64,000 nucleotides of DNA from Dyella ginsengisoli LA-4. GTDB taxonomy: Bacteria; Pseudomonadota; Gammaproteobacteria; Xanthomonadales; Rhodanobacteraceae. Both the position numbers and the translations under genes were made by a program. Positions 50,290 through 58,953 of the stretch are shown piece after piece. Position 1 is the stretch's first letter. Each line of letters opens with the position of its first letter. The stretch is taken from contig NZ_AMSF01000024.1 in assembly GCF_000334915.1 (NCBI RefSeq), forward strand, positions 36,632 to 100,631. Reading direction: 5' to 3'. Under the pieces are notes generated by a model. That model was given only the letters and a program-made list of their open reading frames with translations. It did not search any database and was not told the DNA's origin.

Positions 50290-50751
50290 ATGAAAACCAT
50301 CGAAGGCAACTTCGCCACGCCCAAGGGCCGCTTCGCCATCGTCGCGGGCCGCTTCAACGGCTTCGTGGTGGAGCCGCTGGTCGCCGGCGCGCGTGACGCG
50401 CTGGTGCGCCATGGCGTGAAGGACGACGACATCGAGCTGATCCGCGTGCCGGGCGCCTGGGAAATCCCGCTGGCCGCGCAGAAGGCGGCCGCCTCCGGCA
50501 AGTACGCTGCGGTGATCGCGCTGGGCGCGGTGATCCGTGGGGCCACCCCGCACTTCGACTACGTCGCCGGCGAATGCGCCAAGGGCCTGGCCAAGGCCGG
50601 CATGGATACCGGCGTACCGGTCGCCTTCGGCGTGCTGACCACCGACTCTATCGAGCAGGCCATCGAGCGCTCCGGCACCAAGGCCGGCAACAAGGGCGCC
50701 GATGCGGCGCTGGCCGCACTGGAGATGGTCAACCTGTACGGGCAGCTGTGA
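50290..50751 (+). CDS. ribH: 6,7-dimethyl-8-ribityllumazine synthase
   Basis: 153-residue lumazine synthase, which joins the pyrimidine and DHBP products and usually forms a 60-subunit or smaller cage. [12 protein letters not shown] (about residues 20-31), [12 protein letters not shown] (about 55-66) and [17 protein letters not shown] with the catalytic His (about 83-99) are present. TAAAAT at 50242-50247 may be a -10. nusB is coupled by TGATG at its 3' end. Confidence 0.96.
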   Translation: MKTIEGNFATPKGRFAIVAGRFNGFVVEPLVAGARDALVRHGVKDDDIELIRVPGAWEIPLAAQKAAASGKYAAVIALGAVIRGATPHFDYVAGECAKGLAKAGMDTGVPVAFGVLTTDSIEQAIERSGTKAGNKGADAALAALEMVNLYGQL

Positions 50752-51197
50752 TGGCGCCCCAGGGTTCGGGCATCGACGCCAACGCGCGCTCGCGTGCGCG
50801 CCGCCGCGCGCTGCAGGCGCTGTACGCCTGGCAGTTGTCGGGCAGCCACATGAACGCGGTGATCGAGCAGTTCCGCCACGAGCAGGACATGGAAGTGGCC
50901 GATCTCGAGTACTTCGAGGACCTGCTGCACGGAGTGGAAGCGAACGTCGAGCAGATCGACGCCAGCCTGCGCCCGCACCTGGATCGCGAGGTGGCCCAGG
51001 TCGATCCGATCGAGCGCGCCGCATTGCGCCTGGCGGCCTACGAGCTGGCGCATCGTCCGGACGTGCCGTACCGCGTGGTGATCAACGAGGCGATCGAGGT
51101 CACCAAACGCTTCGGTGCCGACCACGGCCACAGCTACGTCAACGGCGTGCTGGACAAGCTGGCCGCGCAGCTGCGCACGGTGGAGAAGCGCGGCTGA
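50751..51197 (+). CDS. nusB: Transcription antitermination factor NusB
   Basis: 148-residue all-helical protein that with NusE (S10) binds boxA in rRNA leaders. Family patterns SRARRRALQALYAWQLSG (about residues 14-31), DPIERAALRLAAYEL (about 83-97) and INEAIEVTKRFGADHGHSYVNGVLDKL (about 108-134) are present. TGATG couples it to ribH upstream and to the GNAT gene downstream. ribH-nusB-thiL-pgpA is a very common order. Confidence 0.96.
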   Translation: MAPQGSGIDANARSRARRRALQALYAWQLSGSHMNAVIEQFRHEQDMEVADLEYFEDLLHGVEANVEQIDASLRPHLDREVAQVDPIERAALRLAAYELAHRPDVPYRVVINEAIEVTKRFGADHGHSYVNGVLDKLAAQLRTVEKRG

Positions 51198-51766
51198 TGC
51201 GCGGCGTGCTGGTGCTCGGCTCGGCTCCGTCGGCGCCGGTGCTCGAGACGGCGCGCCTGCGCCTGCGCCAGCACCGGATCGACGACCTGGAGGCGCTCCA
51301 CGCGATCTGGTCCGATCCGATCGTCTACCGCTGCATCGGTGGCAAGCCGGCGACCCGGCAGGACGTCTGGTTCCGCCTGCTGCGTTACGGCGGCATGTGG
51401 CCGATGCTCGGCTACGGCTATTGGGCGATCGAGGACAAGGCGACCGGCCTGTTCGTCGGGGATCTCGGCTATGCCGACTTCCAGCGCGAGATCGAACCGC
51501 CGCTCGACGGCATGCCCGAACTCGGCTGGGCGGTGGCACCGGCCTTCCATGGTCGCGGTTACGCCAGCGAGGCGCTGGCGGCAGTCACCGCCTGGGGCGA
51601 TGCGCACTTCGGTCCGCACCGCGATGTCTGCATCATCTCGCCGGACAACCCCGCCTCGATCCGTGTGGCGGAAAAGGGCGGCTTCCGGCACCGGTACGAC
51701 ACGATGTTCAACGACGCGCCGATCGGCGTGTACGCGCGCGACGTGCCGGCCCCGGGCGCGCGCTGA
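51197..51766 (+). CDS. GNAT N-acetyltransferase
   Basis: 189-residue acetyltransferase with RimJ/RimL-like pattern: ETARLRLRQHRIDDLEALH (about residues 17-35), ELGWAVAPAFHGRGYASEALAAV (about 107-129, acetyl-CoA loop) and NPASIRVAEKGGFRH (about 154-168). The substrate is unknown. It is inserted between nusB and thiL with overlapping stop/start codons on both sides, which suggests stable incorporation into the operon. Confidence 0.85.
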   Translation: MRGVLVLGSAPSAPVLETARLRLRQHRIDDLEALHAIWSDPIVYRCIGGKPATRQDVWFRLLRYGGMWPMLGYGYWAIEDKATGLFVGDLGYADFQREIEPPLDGMPELGWAVAPAFHGRGYASEALAAVTAWGDAHFGPHRDVCIISPDNPASIRVAEKGGFRHRYDTMFNDAPIGVYARDVPAPGAR

Positions 51767-52758
51767 TGGAATTCCGACTGATCGACCGCCTGCAGGCGCT
51801 GACCGCGCAGGCGCGCGACGACGTGCGGCTGGGCATTGGCGATGACGCGGCCCTGCTGGCCGTGCCGGCCGGCCAGGAGCTGGCGGTGGCGATCGACACG
51901 CTGGTCGAAGGCGTGCATTTCCCGCCCGGCACGGCGCCGGCCGACATCGGCTGGAAGGCGCTGGCGGTGAACCTGTCCGATCTGGCCGCGATGGGCGCCA
52001 CGCCGGCCTGGGCGCTGCTCGCCCTGACCTTGCCGGCCCAGCCCGCCGACGCGCAGCAGGACCTTGTCGACGGGCTTGCCGAGGGATTCGCGCAGCTCGC
52101 GCGCATGCATCGCGTGGCGCTGGTCGGCGGGGATACCACGCGCGGGCCGTTCGCATTGTCGGTGGCGGTGCACGGCTTTGTGCCGCCGGGGCAGGCGTTG
52201 CGACGCGACGGCGCGCGCGCAGGCGACTTGGTGTTCGTCACCGGTACGCTGGGTGATGCAGCCGCTGGCCTGCAGCGGCTGGCACCGGTCACGGATTCCG
52301 ACGAGGAAAAGCGCCGCGTCGGGCTGCGGACCCGGCTGAATCGCCCCGAGCCGCGGGTCGCCGCCGGCCTCGCCCTGCGTGGTCGGGCCAGTGCCTGCAT
52401 CGATGTGTCCGATGGCCTGCTCGCCGACCTGGCTCATGTCTGTGCGGCCAGCGGCGTGGGTGCCGAGGTCGACGCGGCCCTGCTGCCGCTGTCCTCCGCC
52501 TTGCTGGGCTGCTGTGATGCGGCGGAAGCCTGCGATTTCGCCTTGTCCGGCGGGGACGACTACGAACTGTGTTTTGCCGTGCCGCCTGCGCGGGCCGGCG
52601 AGGTGCAGGCCGACCTGGCCCGGCTCGGCTGCGGTGCCACCCGCATCGGCCGCATCGTCGAAGGCGCCGGTGTGCGCGTGCGCGGCATCGATGGCCAGTG
52701 GCTGGTGCCCGCCCGTACCGGCTGGGACCATTTTCCGGACGAGACCGCCCACCCATGA
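51766..52758 (+). CDS. thiL: Thiamine-monophosphate kinase
   Basis: 330-residue ATP-dependent kinase of the PurM/ThiL fold that converts thiamine phosphate to the diphosphate cofactor. LGIGDDAALL (about residues 22-31), AIDTLVEGVHFP (about 42-53), KALAVNLSDLAAMGATP (about 64-80), VGGDTTRGP (about 120-128) and CIDVSDGLLADL (about 211-222) carry the metal and phosphate ligands. Stop overlaps pgpA by ATGA. Confidence 0.96.
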   Translation: MEFRLIDRLQALTAQARDDVRLGIGDDAALLAVPAGQELAVAIDTLVEGVHFPPGTAPADIGWKALAVNLSDLAAMGATPAWALLALTLPAQPADAQQDLVDGLAEGFAQLARMHRVALVGGDTTRGPFALSVAVHGFVPPGQALRRDGARAGDLVFVTGTLGDAAAGLQRLAPVTDSDEEKRRVGLRTRLNRPEPRVAAGLALRGRASACIDVSDGLLADLAHVCAASGVGAEVDAALLPLSSALLGCCDAAEACDFALSGGDDYELCFAVPPARAGEVQADLARLGCGATRIGRIVEGAGVRVRGIDGQWLVPARTGWDHFPDETAHP

Positions 52759-53279
52759 TCGCCATGGATCGCAAGACCCTCACGCCGGCGCAGCGCCGCG
52801 AGCTCATCGCCTCACCCGCCGGCTGGATCGCCTGCGGCTTCGGCTCCGGCCTGGTACCGAAGGCGCAGGGCACGGCCGGATCGTTGCTGGCGATCCTGCC
52901 GTGGCTGTGGATGCGGCAGTGGCCGCTTTCCGTCTACGCCTGGGTGGTCGTCGTCGTGTTCGTGGTGGGCATCTGGGCCTGCAACGTGGCCGGCCGCAAG
53001 CTGGGCGTGGACGACCACCGCGCACTGGTGATCGACGAGTTCGTCGGCCAGTGGATCGCGCTGGTACCGGCGATCCTCGCGCCATGGTGGATGGTGCTGG
53101 TCGGCTTCGTGCTGTTCCGCCTGTTCGACGTGGGCAAGCCGTGGCCGATCGGCTGGCTGGATCGCCGGCTCAAGGGGGGGCTCGGGGTGATGGTGGACGA
53201 TGTGGTTGCCGGGCTCTTCGCCGCCGTCGCGCTGGGTTTGCTGGCGCGGACGATCGGCATGCCGCTGCCCTGGCGTTGA
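52755..53279 (+). CDS. pgpA: Phosphatidylglycerophosphatase A
   Basis: 174-residue inner-membrane phosphatase that makes phosphatidylglycerol from its phosphate. GFGSGLVPKAQGTAGSLLAILPW (about residues 28-50) and DDHRALVIDEFVGQWIAL (about 86-103) are family motifs. Three to four hydrophobic segments are visible. It is the last gene of the nusB-thiL-pgpA operon. Confidence 0.94.
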   Translation: MIAMDRKTLTPAQRRELIASPAGWIACGFGSGLVPKAQGTAGSLLAILPWLWMRQWPLSVYAWVVVVVFVVGIWACNVAGRKLGVDDHRALVIDEFVGQWIALVPAILAPWWMVLVGFVLFRLFDVGKPWPIGWLDRRLKGGLGVMVDDVVAGLFAAVALGLLARTIGMPLPWR

Positions 53280-53329
53280 CGTTGCCGGTGGCATCCTTCG
53301 CCGCCTGACCGCTTCACGGGAGACTTGCC

Positions 53330-54298
53330 ATGCATTACCGCCGCATGGGCCGCACCGGCCTGAAACTTTCCGCCTTCTCGTTTGGCGCCTGGGTCACTTT
53401 CGGTCGCCAGGTCGGCCGCGCGCAGGCGCGCGAGCTGCTGGCGCTGGCTTACGACCGCGGGGTCAACTTCTTCGACAACGCCGAAACCTACAACGCCGGC
53501 GACGCCGAGGAGCTGATGGGCGACGTGCTGGCCGACCTGCGTTTCCCGCGCGACAGCTACTGCGTGTCGAGCAAGGTGTACTTCGGCGCGACAACGGACC
53601 CGAAGCCGACCCAGCGCGGGCTGTCGCGCAAGCATGTGATCGAGGCCTGCCACCAGGCGCTGGCGCGGCTGAAGGTCGACTACCTGGACCTGTACTTCTG
53701 CCACCGCCCGGACCCGGAGACGCCGATCGACGAGACCGTGGCGGCGATGGACCTGCTGGTGCGCCAGGGCAAGGTGCTGTACTGGGGCACCAGCGAGTGG
53801 CCGGCCGAGGCGATCGAACAGGCCCATCGCATCGCACGGGCGCAGCACATGGCCGAGCCGGTGGTCGAGCAGCCGCAGTACAACCTGCTGCATCGCGACC
53901 GGGTCGAGCAGGAATACGCCTCGCTGTACGAGAAGTACGGCATGGGCACCACGATCTGGTCGCCGCTGGCCTCTGGCCTGCTCACCGGCAAGTACCGCGA
54001 CGGCGTGCCCGACGACGCCCGACTGAACCAGCCCGGCTACGAGTGGCTGCGTGACGAGCTGCTGGACAAGGGGCGCGGTCGCGTGGCGCGGGCGCAGCGG
54101 ATCGAGCCGATCGCCCAGGAGCTGGGTGTGTCGATGGCCCAGCTGGCACTGGCCTGGTGCCTGGCCAACCCGCACGTGTCCACCGTGCTGCTGGGCGCCA
54201 GCAAGACCGCGCAGCTGGCGCACAACCTGGACACGCTGGACCTGCTGCCGAGCCTCGACGAGGAAACCCGGCGGCGGATCGAGGCGGCGATAGCCTGA
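53330..54298 (+). CDS. Aldo/keto reductase (KCNAB/YghZ-like)
   Basis: 322-residue NADPH-dependent (beta/alpha)8 reductase. Catalytic residues are in FFDNAETYNAGDAEELMG (Asp about 45 and Tyr about 50), SSKVYFG (Lys about 77) and CHRPDPETPIDETVAAMD (His about 118). NADP contacts include the WSPLASGLLTGKY and LLGASKTAQLAHNL segments. It resembles voltage-gated potassium channel beta-subunit type and YghZ-type reductases, which act on aldehydes such as methylglyoxal. The substrate is unknown. Confidence 0.9.
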   Translation: MHYRRMGRTGLKLSAFSFGAWVTFGRQVGRAQARELLALAYDRGVNFFDNAETYNAGDAEELMGDVLADLRFPRDSYCVSSKVYFGATTDPKPTQRGLSRKHVIEACHQALARLKVDYLDLYFCHRPDPETPIDETVAAMDLLVRQGKVLYWGTSEWPAEAIEQAHRIARAQHMAEPVVEQPQYNLLHRDRVEQEYASLYEKYGMGTTIWSPLASGLLTGKYRDGVPDDARLNQPGYEWLRDELLDKGRGRVARAQRIEPIAQELGVSMAQLALAWCLANPHVSTVLLGASKTAQLAHNLDTLDLLPSLDEETRRRIEAAIA

Positions 54299-54317
54299 GC
54301 GGCCGCCGGTCGCGGGT

Positions 54318-54893
54318 TCAGCCGCCCAGGGTCAGCGCCGTGCCCGCGTCGATCAGCGGGGCGGCGATCAGGATGCGGGCCACGATCAGCACCAGCATCA
54401 CCACCATGGGCGAGAAATCGAGCGTGCCGGCGGTGAGCTTGCCGCGCAGCGGCCGCAGCAGCGGCTCGACGATGGCCGCGGCCATGCGCATCAGCGGCTG
54501 GTACGGATCGACCTGCAGCATGCTCAGCAGCGACCAGCCGAAGATCAGCACCAGGTAGAACAGCAGCACGAAGTCGATCAGGTCGGCGGCCCCCAGCAAA
54601 AGCAGGCCGGCGATGTGCGGCGCCACACCCATCAGGGCGAACAGGGTCGCGCGTTCCAGCACCATCACCAGCCACGCCAGCAGCAAGGCAGCGAGATTGA
54701 TCCGTCGCCAGTTCGGAATGACTCGCCGCACCGGCGCCAGCACCGGGTTGGTCGCCTTGTACAGGAACTGGCTGAGCGGGTTGTGGAAGTCGGCACGGGA
54801 CGCCTCGGCCAGCAGGCGCAGCACGAACAGCGTGGCCACCAGGCTGAAAACCAGCTGGAGGATCACCGAGAGGGCATTGAGCAGGTAGGTCAC
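54318..54893 (-). CDS. yggT: YggT family membrane protein
   Basis: 191-residue inner-membrane protein with two YGGT repeats, each a hydrophobic helix followed by FHNPLSQFLYKATNPVLAPVRRVIP or VDPYQPLMRMAAAIVEPLLRPLRGKL. The family is linked to osmotic-shock tolerance and membrane integrity by context. The start is GTG at 54893, 16 bases after the proC stop codon. proC-yggT is a common pair. No yggS homologue lies beside them here. Confidence 0.88.
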   Translation of the reverse strand: MTYLLNALSVILQLVFSLVATLFVLRLLAEASRADFHNPLSQFLYKATNPVLAPVRRVIPNWRRINLAALLLAWLVMVLERATLFALMGVAPHIAGLLLLGAADLIDFVLLFYLVLIFGWSLLSMLQVDPYQPLMRMAAAIVEPLLRPLRGKLTAGTLDFSPMVVMLVLIVARILIAAPLIDAGTALTLGG

Positions 54894-54909
54894 GTCGGTC
54901 GTTCCGGGC

Positions 54910-55728
54910 TCAGGTCTTGTCCAGTTCCGCCGCCAGTTCTCCGCCGCGACGGGTGGCGGCGGCCACGGCATGCGCCACGATACCGGCGAGATTGTCCCGC
55001 GCGAAGCTCTCCAGTGCCGCCTGGGTGGTGCCATTGGGCGAGGTGACCCGCCGTCGCAGCTCGGCCGGGGCCTCGCCGCTCTCGGTCAGCATGCGTCCGG
55101 CGCCCAGGCAGGTCTGCGCGGCCAGGGCGCGGGCGGTGTCGCGGTCCATGCCCTGGGCCACGGCGGCATCCTCCAGCGCCTCGACCATGGCGAAGAAATA
55201 GGCCGGGGCCGAGCCGGCGATGCCGGTCACCGTATCCATCAGCGCCTCGTCGTCGACCCAGCGGGTCAGGCCGGCGGCGTCCAGGATGTGCTGCGCCTGC
55301 GCGCGCTGCGGCGGGCTGACGCGGGCGTTGGCGCACAGGCCGGTGGCGCCGGCGCCGATCAGGGCGGGGGTGTTGGGCATGCAGCGCACGATCGGCAGGG
55401 CGCCGAACCAGCGCTCGAGCTGGTCGATCCGCACCCCGGCGGCGATCGAGATCAGCAGCGGGCGCTGGCGCTGGAAGACTTCGCGCAGCTCCTCGCGGAT
55501 CGCCGGCATGATCTGCGGCTTGACCGCCAGCAGCACCACTTCGGCGTCGGCGGCGGCCTGCCGGTTCTCGGCGTAGGCCGCCACCCCGAACTCGCGCGAC
55601 AGCGCCTGGCGCCCCTCGGCCTGCGGGTCGGAAACGGCGATCGAGGAGGCGGCCATGCCGGTCCGGATCAGGCCGCCGATGAGGCTGCGGGCCATGTTGC
55701 CGCCACCGATGAAGGCGATGCGTGTCAT
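54910..55728 (-). CDS. proC: Pyrroline-5-carboxylate reductase
   Basis: 272-residue last enzyme of proline synthesis. The NADP-binding N-terminus is TRIAFIGGGNMARSLIGGLIR (residues 2-22). LLAVKPQIM (about 70) and the C-terminal dimerisation signature (about 220-245, SGEAPAELRRRVTSPNGTT) are present. It diverges from pilT across about 260 bases. Confidence 0.95.
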   Translation of the reverse strand: MTRIAFIGGGNMARSLIGGLIRTGMAASSIAVSDPQAEGRQALSREFGVAAYAENRQAAADAEVVLLAVKPQIMPAIREELREVFQRQRPLLISIAAGVRIDQLERWFGALPIVRCMPNTPALIGAGATGLCANARVSPPQRAQAQHILDAAGLTRWVDDEALMDTVTGIAGSAPAYFFAMVEALEDAAVAQGMDRDTARALAAQTCLGAGRMLTESGEAPAELRRRVTSPNGTTQAALESFARDNLAGIVAHAVAAATRRGGELAAELDKT

Positions 55729-55991
55729 GTTCGCTCCTTTGCAGATCGTCAGCCGGTTACCTTAGCGCACCTGCCCGTGCATGCGTTGCAAAACCGCCGT
55801 CCAGGGCTGGTCGCGGCGGCACGGCGGCGAGTAGTATCGAGCCGTTGCGGAGGGGGGGAGTCCGGGTCGCTTCGGGTCGTCGGCGCTGCGCGGTCACTGG
55901 CCGCGGGAGCGGTCGGGGACCGGGTCCGACCGCATCGGCCACCCCGTGCTGCTGTCATTCCAGACGATCGGTTTTGAGGGGGAAGTACCCG

Positions 55992-57029
55992 ATGGATATC
56001 GCCGAACTGCTCGCCTTCTCGGTGAAGAACAAGGCATCTGACCTGCACCTGTCGGCGGGACTGCCGCCGATGATCCGGGTCGACGGCGACGTGCGCCGCA
56101 TCAACATACCGGCGCTCGAGCACAAGCAGGTGCACTCGCTGATCTACGACATCATGTCGGACAAGCAGCGCCGCGACTACGAAGAGTTCTACGAGACCGA
56201 TTTCTCGTTCGAGATTCCCGGTCTGGCGCGCTTTCGCGTCAACGCGTTCAACCAGAACCGCGGTGCCGGCGCGGTGTTCCGCACCATTCCCTCCGAGGTG
56301 CTCACGCTGGAAGACCTCGGTGCGCCGAAGATCTTCCGCGAACTGATCGAGCAGCCGCAGGGCCTGATCCTGGTGACCGGACCGACCGGCTCGGGCAAGT
56401 CCACCACGCTGGCGGCGATGGTCGACCACATCAACAAGTCCGAGTACGGGCACATGCTCACGATCGAGGATCCGATCGAGTTCGTGCATACCTCGCAGAA
56501 GTGCCTGGTCAACCAGCGCGAGGTGCATCGCGACACCCATGGCTTCAACGAGGCGCTGCGCTCGGCGCTGCGCGAAGACCCGGACTACATCCTGGTGGGC
56601 GAGCTGCGCGATCTGGAGACCATCCGCCTGGCGCTGACCGCCGCGGAGACCGGACACCTGGTGTTCGGCACGTTGCACACCAGTTCGGCGGCCAAGACGG
56701 TGGACCGCATCATCGACGTGTTCCCGGCCGGCGAAAAGCCGATGGTGCGCTCGATGCTCTCCGAGTCGCTGCGCGCGGTGATTTCGCAGTCGCTGATGAA
56801 GAAAGTGGGCGGCGGCCGCATCGCGGCGCACGAGATCATGGTGGGCATCCCGGCCATCCGCAACCTGATCCGCGAAGACAAGGTCGCGCAGATGTACTCG
56901 TCGATCCAGACCGGCCAGCAGTACGGCATGCAGACGCTCGACCAGAATCTGCAGGATCTGGTCAAGCGCGGCCTGGTGGCGCGCCAGGAGGCGATGACCT
57001 ACGCCAAGAACAAGGACATCTTCAAGTAA
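55992..57029 (+). CDS. pilT: Type IV pilus retraction ATPase PilT
   Basis: 345-residue secretion ATPase that depolymerises pili during twitching. Walker A GPTGSGKSTT (about residues 132-141), Asp box TIEDPIEFVH (about 159), Walker B ILVGELRD (about 201), His box TGHLVFGTLHTSSA (about 219-232) and the AIRNLIRE hexamer motif (about 290) are present. Start at 55992 follows GGGGGAAG. PilU follows directly, with the usual partner arrangement. Confidence 0.96.
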   Translation: MDIAELLAFSVKNKASDLHLSAGLPPMIRVDGDVRRINIPALEHKQVHSLIYDIMSDKQRRDYEEFYETDFSFEIPGLARFRVNAFNQNRGAGAVFRTIPSEVLTLEDLGAPKIFRELIEQPQGLILVTGPTGSGKSTTLAAMVDHINKSEYGHMLTIEDPIEFVHTSQKCLVNQREVHRDTHGFNEALRSALREDPDYILVGELRDLETIRLALTAAETGHLVFGTLHTSSAAKTVDRIIDVFPAGEKPMVRSMLSESLRAVISQSLMKKVGGGRIAAHEIMVGIPAIRNLIREDKVAQMYSSIQTGQQYGMQTLDQNLQDLVKRGLVARQEAMTYAKNKDIFK

Positions 57030-57122
57030 GCCGGCGACGGCCGGTCGGCGCCCGCCGCGCCGCCGCTGCCGCCCGTACCCGCGTCCGCACCGAGCCCTAT
57101 CGTCTCCCGGAGGAGACCTGCC

Positions 57123-58289
57123 ATGAGCGACTTCGATTTCACCTCGTTCCTCAAGCTGATGGTCCACAAGAAGGCCTCGGACCTGTTCATCACGGCCGGC
57201 GTGGCGCCCTCGATGAAGGTGCAGGGGCGTATCGTGCCGATCACCCAGAGTCCGCTCAGCCCGCAGCAGTCGCGCGACATGGTGCTGAACATCATGACGC
57301 CCTCGCAGCGCGAGGAGTTCGAGAAGTCCCACGAGTGCCAGTTCGCCATCTCGGCGCAGGGCGTGGGCCGTTTCCGCGTGTCGTGTTTCTACCAGCGCAA
57401 CTGCGTGGGCATGGTGCTGCGCCGGATCGAGTCGAAGATCCCGACCATCGAGGAGCTGACGCTGCCGCCGGTGATCAAGCAGCTGGCGATGACCAAGCGC
57501 GGCATCATCATCTTCGTCGGCGGTACCGGTACCGGCAAGTCGACGTCGCTCGCATCGATGATCGGCTACCGCAACCAGAACTCGACCGGGCACATCATCA
57601 CCATCGAGGACCCGATCGAGTACGTGCACAAGCACGAGGGCTGCATCATCACCCAGCGCGAGATCGGCATCGATACCGACAGCTGGGACAACGCGCTGAA
57701 GAACACCCTGCGCCAGGCGCCGGACGTGATCATGATCGGCGAGGTGCGTACCCGCGAGACGATGGAGCACGCGATCAACTTCTCCGAGACCGGCCACCTG
57801 TGCCTGTGCACGTTGCATGCGAACAATGCCAACCAGGCGATGGACCGCATCCTGCACTTCTTCCCGGAAGACCGCCGCCAGCAGCTGTTCATGGACCTGT
57901 CGCTGAACCTCAAGGGCATCGTCGCGCAGCAGCTGATCCCGACGCCGGACGGCAAGGCGCGCCGGGTGGCGGTGGAAGTGCTGCTGGGCACGCCGCTGGT
58001 GCAGGACTACATCCGCCAGGGCGAGGTGCACAAGCTCAAGGAAGTGATGAAGGAGTCCACCAACCTCGGCATGCGCACCTTCGACCAGAGCCTGGTCGAG
58101 CTGTACCACGCCGGCGAGATCTCCTACGAGGACGCGCTGCGCCACGCCGACAGTTCCAACGAGGTGCGTCTTCGCATCAAGCTGGCCCAGGGCGGCGATG
58201 CGCACACGCTGTCGCAGGGGCTGGAGGGTGTGGAGCTGGAGGAGTCGCGCGACCGTCAGCAGTTCGGCGGTGGATTGCTGCAGCGCTGA
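57123..58289 (+). CDS. pilU: PilT-like type IV pilus ATPase PilU
   Basis: 388-residue paralogue of PilT that assists retraction under load. Walker A VGGTGTGKSTSL (about residues 130-141), TIEDPIEYVHKHEGC (about 161), IMIGEVRTRETM (about 205) and ETGHLCLCTLHANNA (about 223-237) are present. The extra C-terminal tail beyond PilT (about 345-388, ending GGGLLQR) is family-typical. 93 bases after pilT; a ribosome-binding site (GGAGGAG) precedes the ATG. Ends at a strong terminator. Confidence 0.95.
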   Translation: MSDFDFTSFLKLMVHKKASDLFITAGVAPSMKVQGRIVPITQSPLSPQQSRDMVLNIMTPSQREEFEKSHECQFAISAQGVGRFRVSCFYQRNCVGMVLRRIESKIPTIEELTLPPVIKQLAMTKRGIIIFVGGTGTGKSTSLASMIGYRNQNSTGHIITIEDPIEYVHKHEGCIITQREIGIDTDSWDNALKNTLRQAPDVIMIGEVRTRETMEHAINFSETGHLCLCTLHANNANQAMDRILHFFPEDRRQQLFMDLSLNLKGIVAQQLIPTPDGKARRVAVEVLLGTPLVQDYIRQGEVHKLKEVMKESTNLGMRTFDQSLVELYHAGEISYEDALRHADSSNEVRLRIKLAQGGDAHTLSQGLEGVELEESRDRQQFGGGLLQR

Positions 58290-58311
58290 CCGATTCACGC
58301 GGCTGGTAAAG

Positions 58312-58338
58312 AAAAAGGCGCCCGCAGGGCGCCTTTTT
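58312..58338. terminator. Bidirectional terminator between pilU and the BON-domain gene
   Basis: AAAAAGGCGCCC (58312-58323) and GGGCGCCTTTTT (58327-58338) are perfectly complementary around GCA. The A/T ends allow it to serve both convergent transcripts. Confidence 0.93.
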
Positions 58339-58358
58339 CATGGGCGGATGCCGCTCGG

Positions 58359-58727
58359 TCAGTCGTCGTGGCCGGTGATCTTCAGGCCGCTGGTGTCGAC
58401 GCTCTTCACGCCCTTCACCTTCATCGCCACTTCCTTGGCGGCGGTGATCTCCGAGTCGCCGGAGACGGTGCCGCTCAGCGTGACGTGGCCGTGCTTGGTG
58501 GTGACCGAGATGTCGGTGGCGTCGACGCCCTTGGTGGTGGCGAACTCCGACTTCACCTTCGTCGTGATCCAGGTGTCGGACGTAGCACGCTCCATCTGGT
58601 GCATGTCGGACTTCATCTCGGTCTTGGCCGAGGTGTCCTGCGCGCTCACCTGCGCCACGGGCAGGGCGCCGAAAGCCGCGATCAGGGACAGGGCGATCAG
58701 GTTCTTGCGGATCAGGGAATGGCGCAT
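58359..58727 (-). CDS. BON-domain exported protein (OsmY-like)
   Basis: 122-residue protein with a signal peptide (about residues 1-28, ending VSAQ). One BON domain (about 50-120) has SDTWITTKVKSEFATTKGVDATDISVTTKHGHVTLSGTVSGDSEITAAKEVAMKVKGVKSV, the family pattern. BON domains bind membranes or phospholipids; OsmY is induced by salt stress. It is monocistronic. The ATG at 58727 has a GGAGAG sequence upstream. Confidence 0.88.
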   Translation of the reverse strand: MRHSLIRKNLIALSLIAAFGALPVAQVSAQDTSAKTEMKSDMHQMERATSDTWITTKVKSEFATTKGVDATDISVTTKHGHVTLSGTVSGDSEITAAKEVAMKVKGVKSVDTSGLKITGHDD

Positions 58728-58894
58728 GGGGACTCTCCTTCTGTCGTGATGGCTTGGCCCGGAGGCCACCGGATGCCCGGTTGGCGTCCGTGGAGCCATG
58801 GCAACAGCGGCGCCGTGAAGGCCTCGTCGCCCGCCCTCGCCGGCGTTCAGCGGACCATCAAGCATGCGAAGACGCCGGTCACGTCGTGTGCACG

Positions 58895-58924
58895 AAAAAA
58901 CAGGGGCGCCCGAAGGCGCCCCTG
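58895..58924 (-). terminator. Terminator of the 593-residue lipoprotein gene
   Basis: CAGGGGCGCC (58901-58910) pairs with GGCGCCCCTG (58915-58924) around a CGAA loop, with six A (58895-58900) that become a T-run on the minus strand, 30 bases past the stop. Confidence 0.9.
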
Positions 58925-58953
58925 CAGTGCGTTCCAGCGAGCCCGGAGTGTCG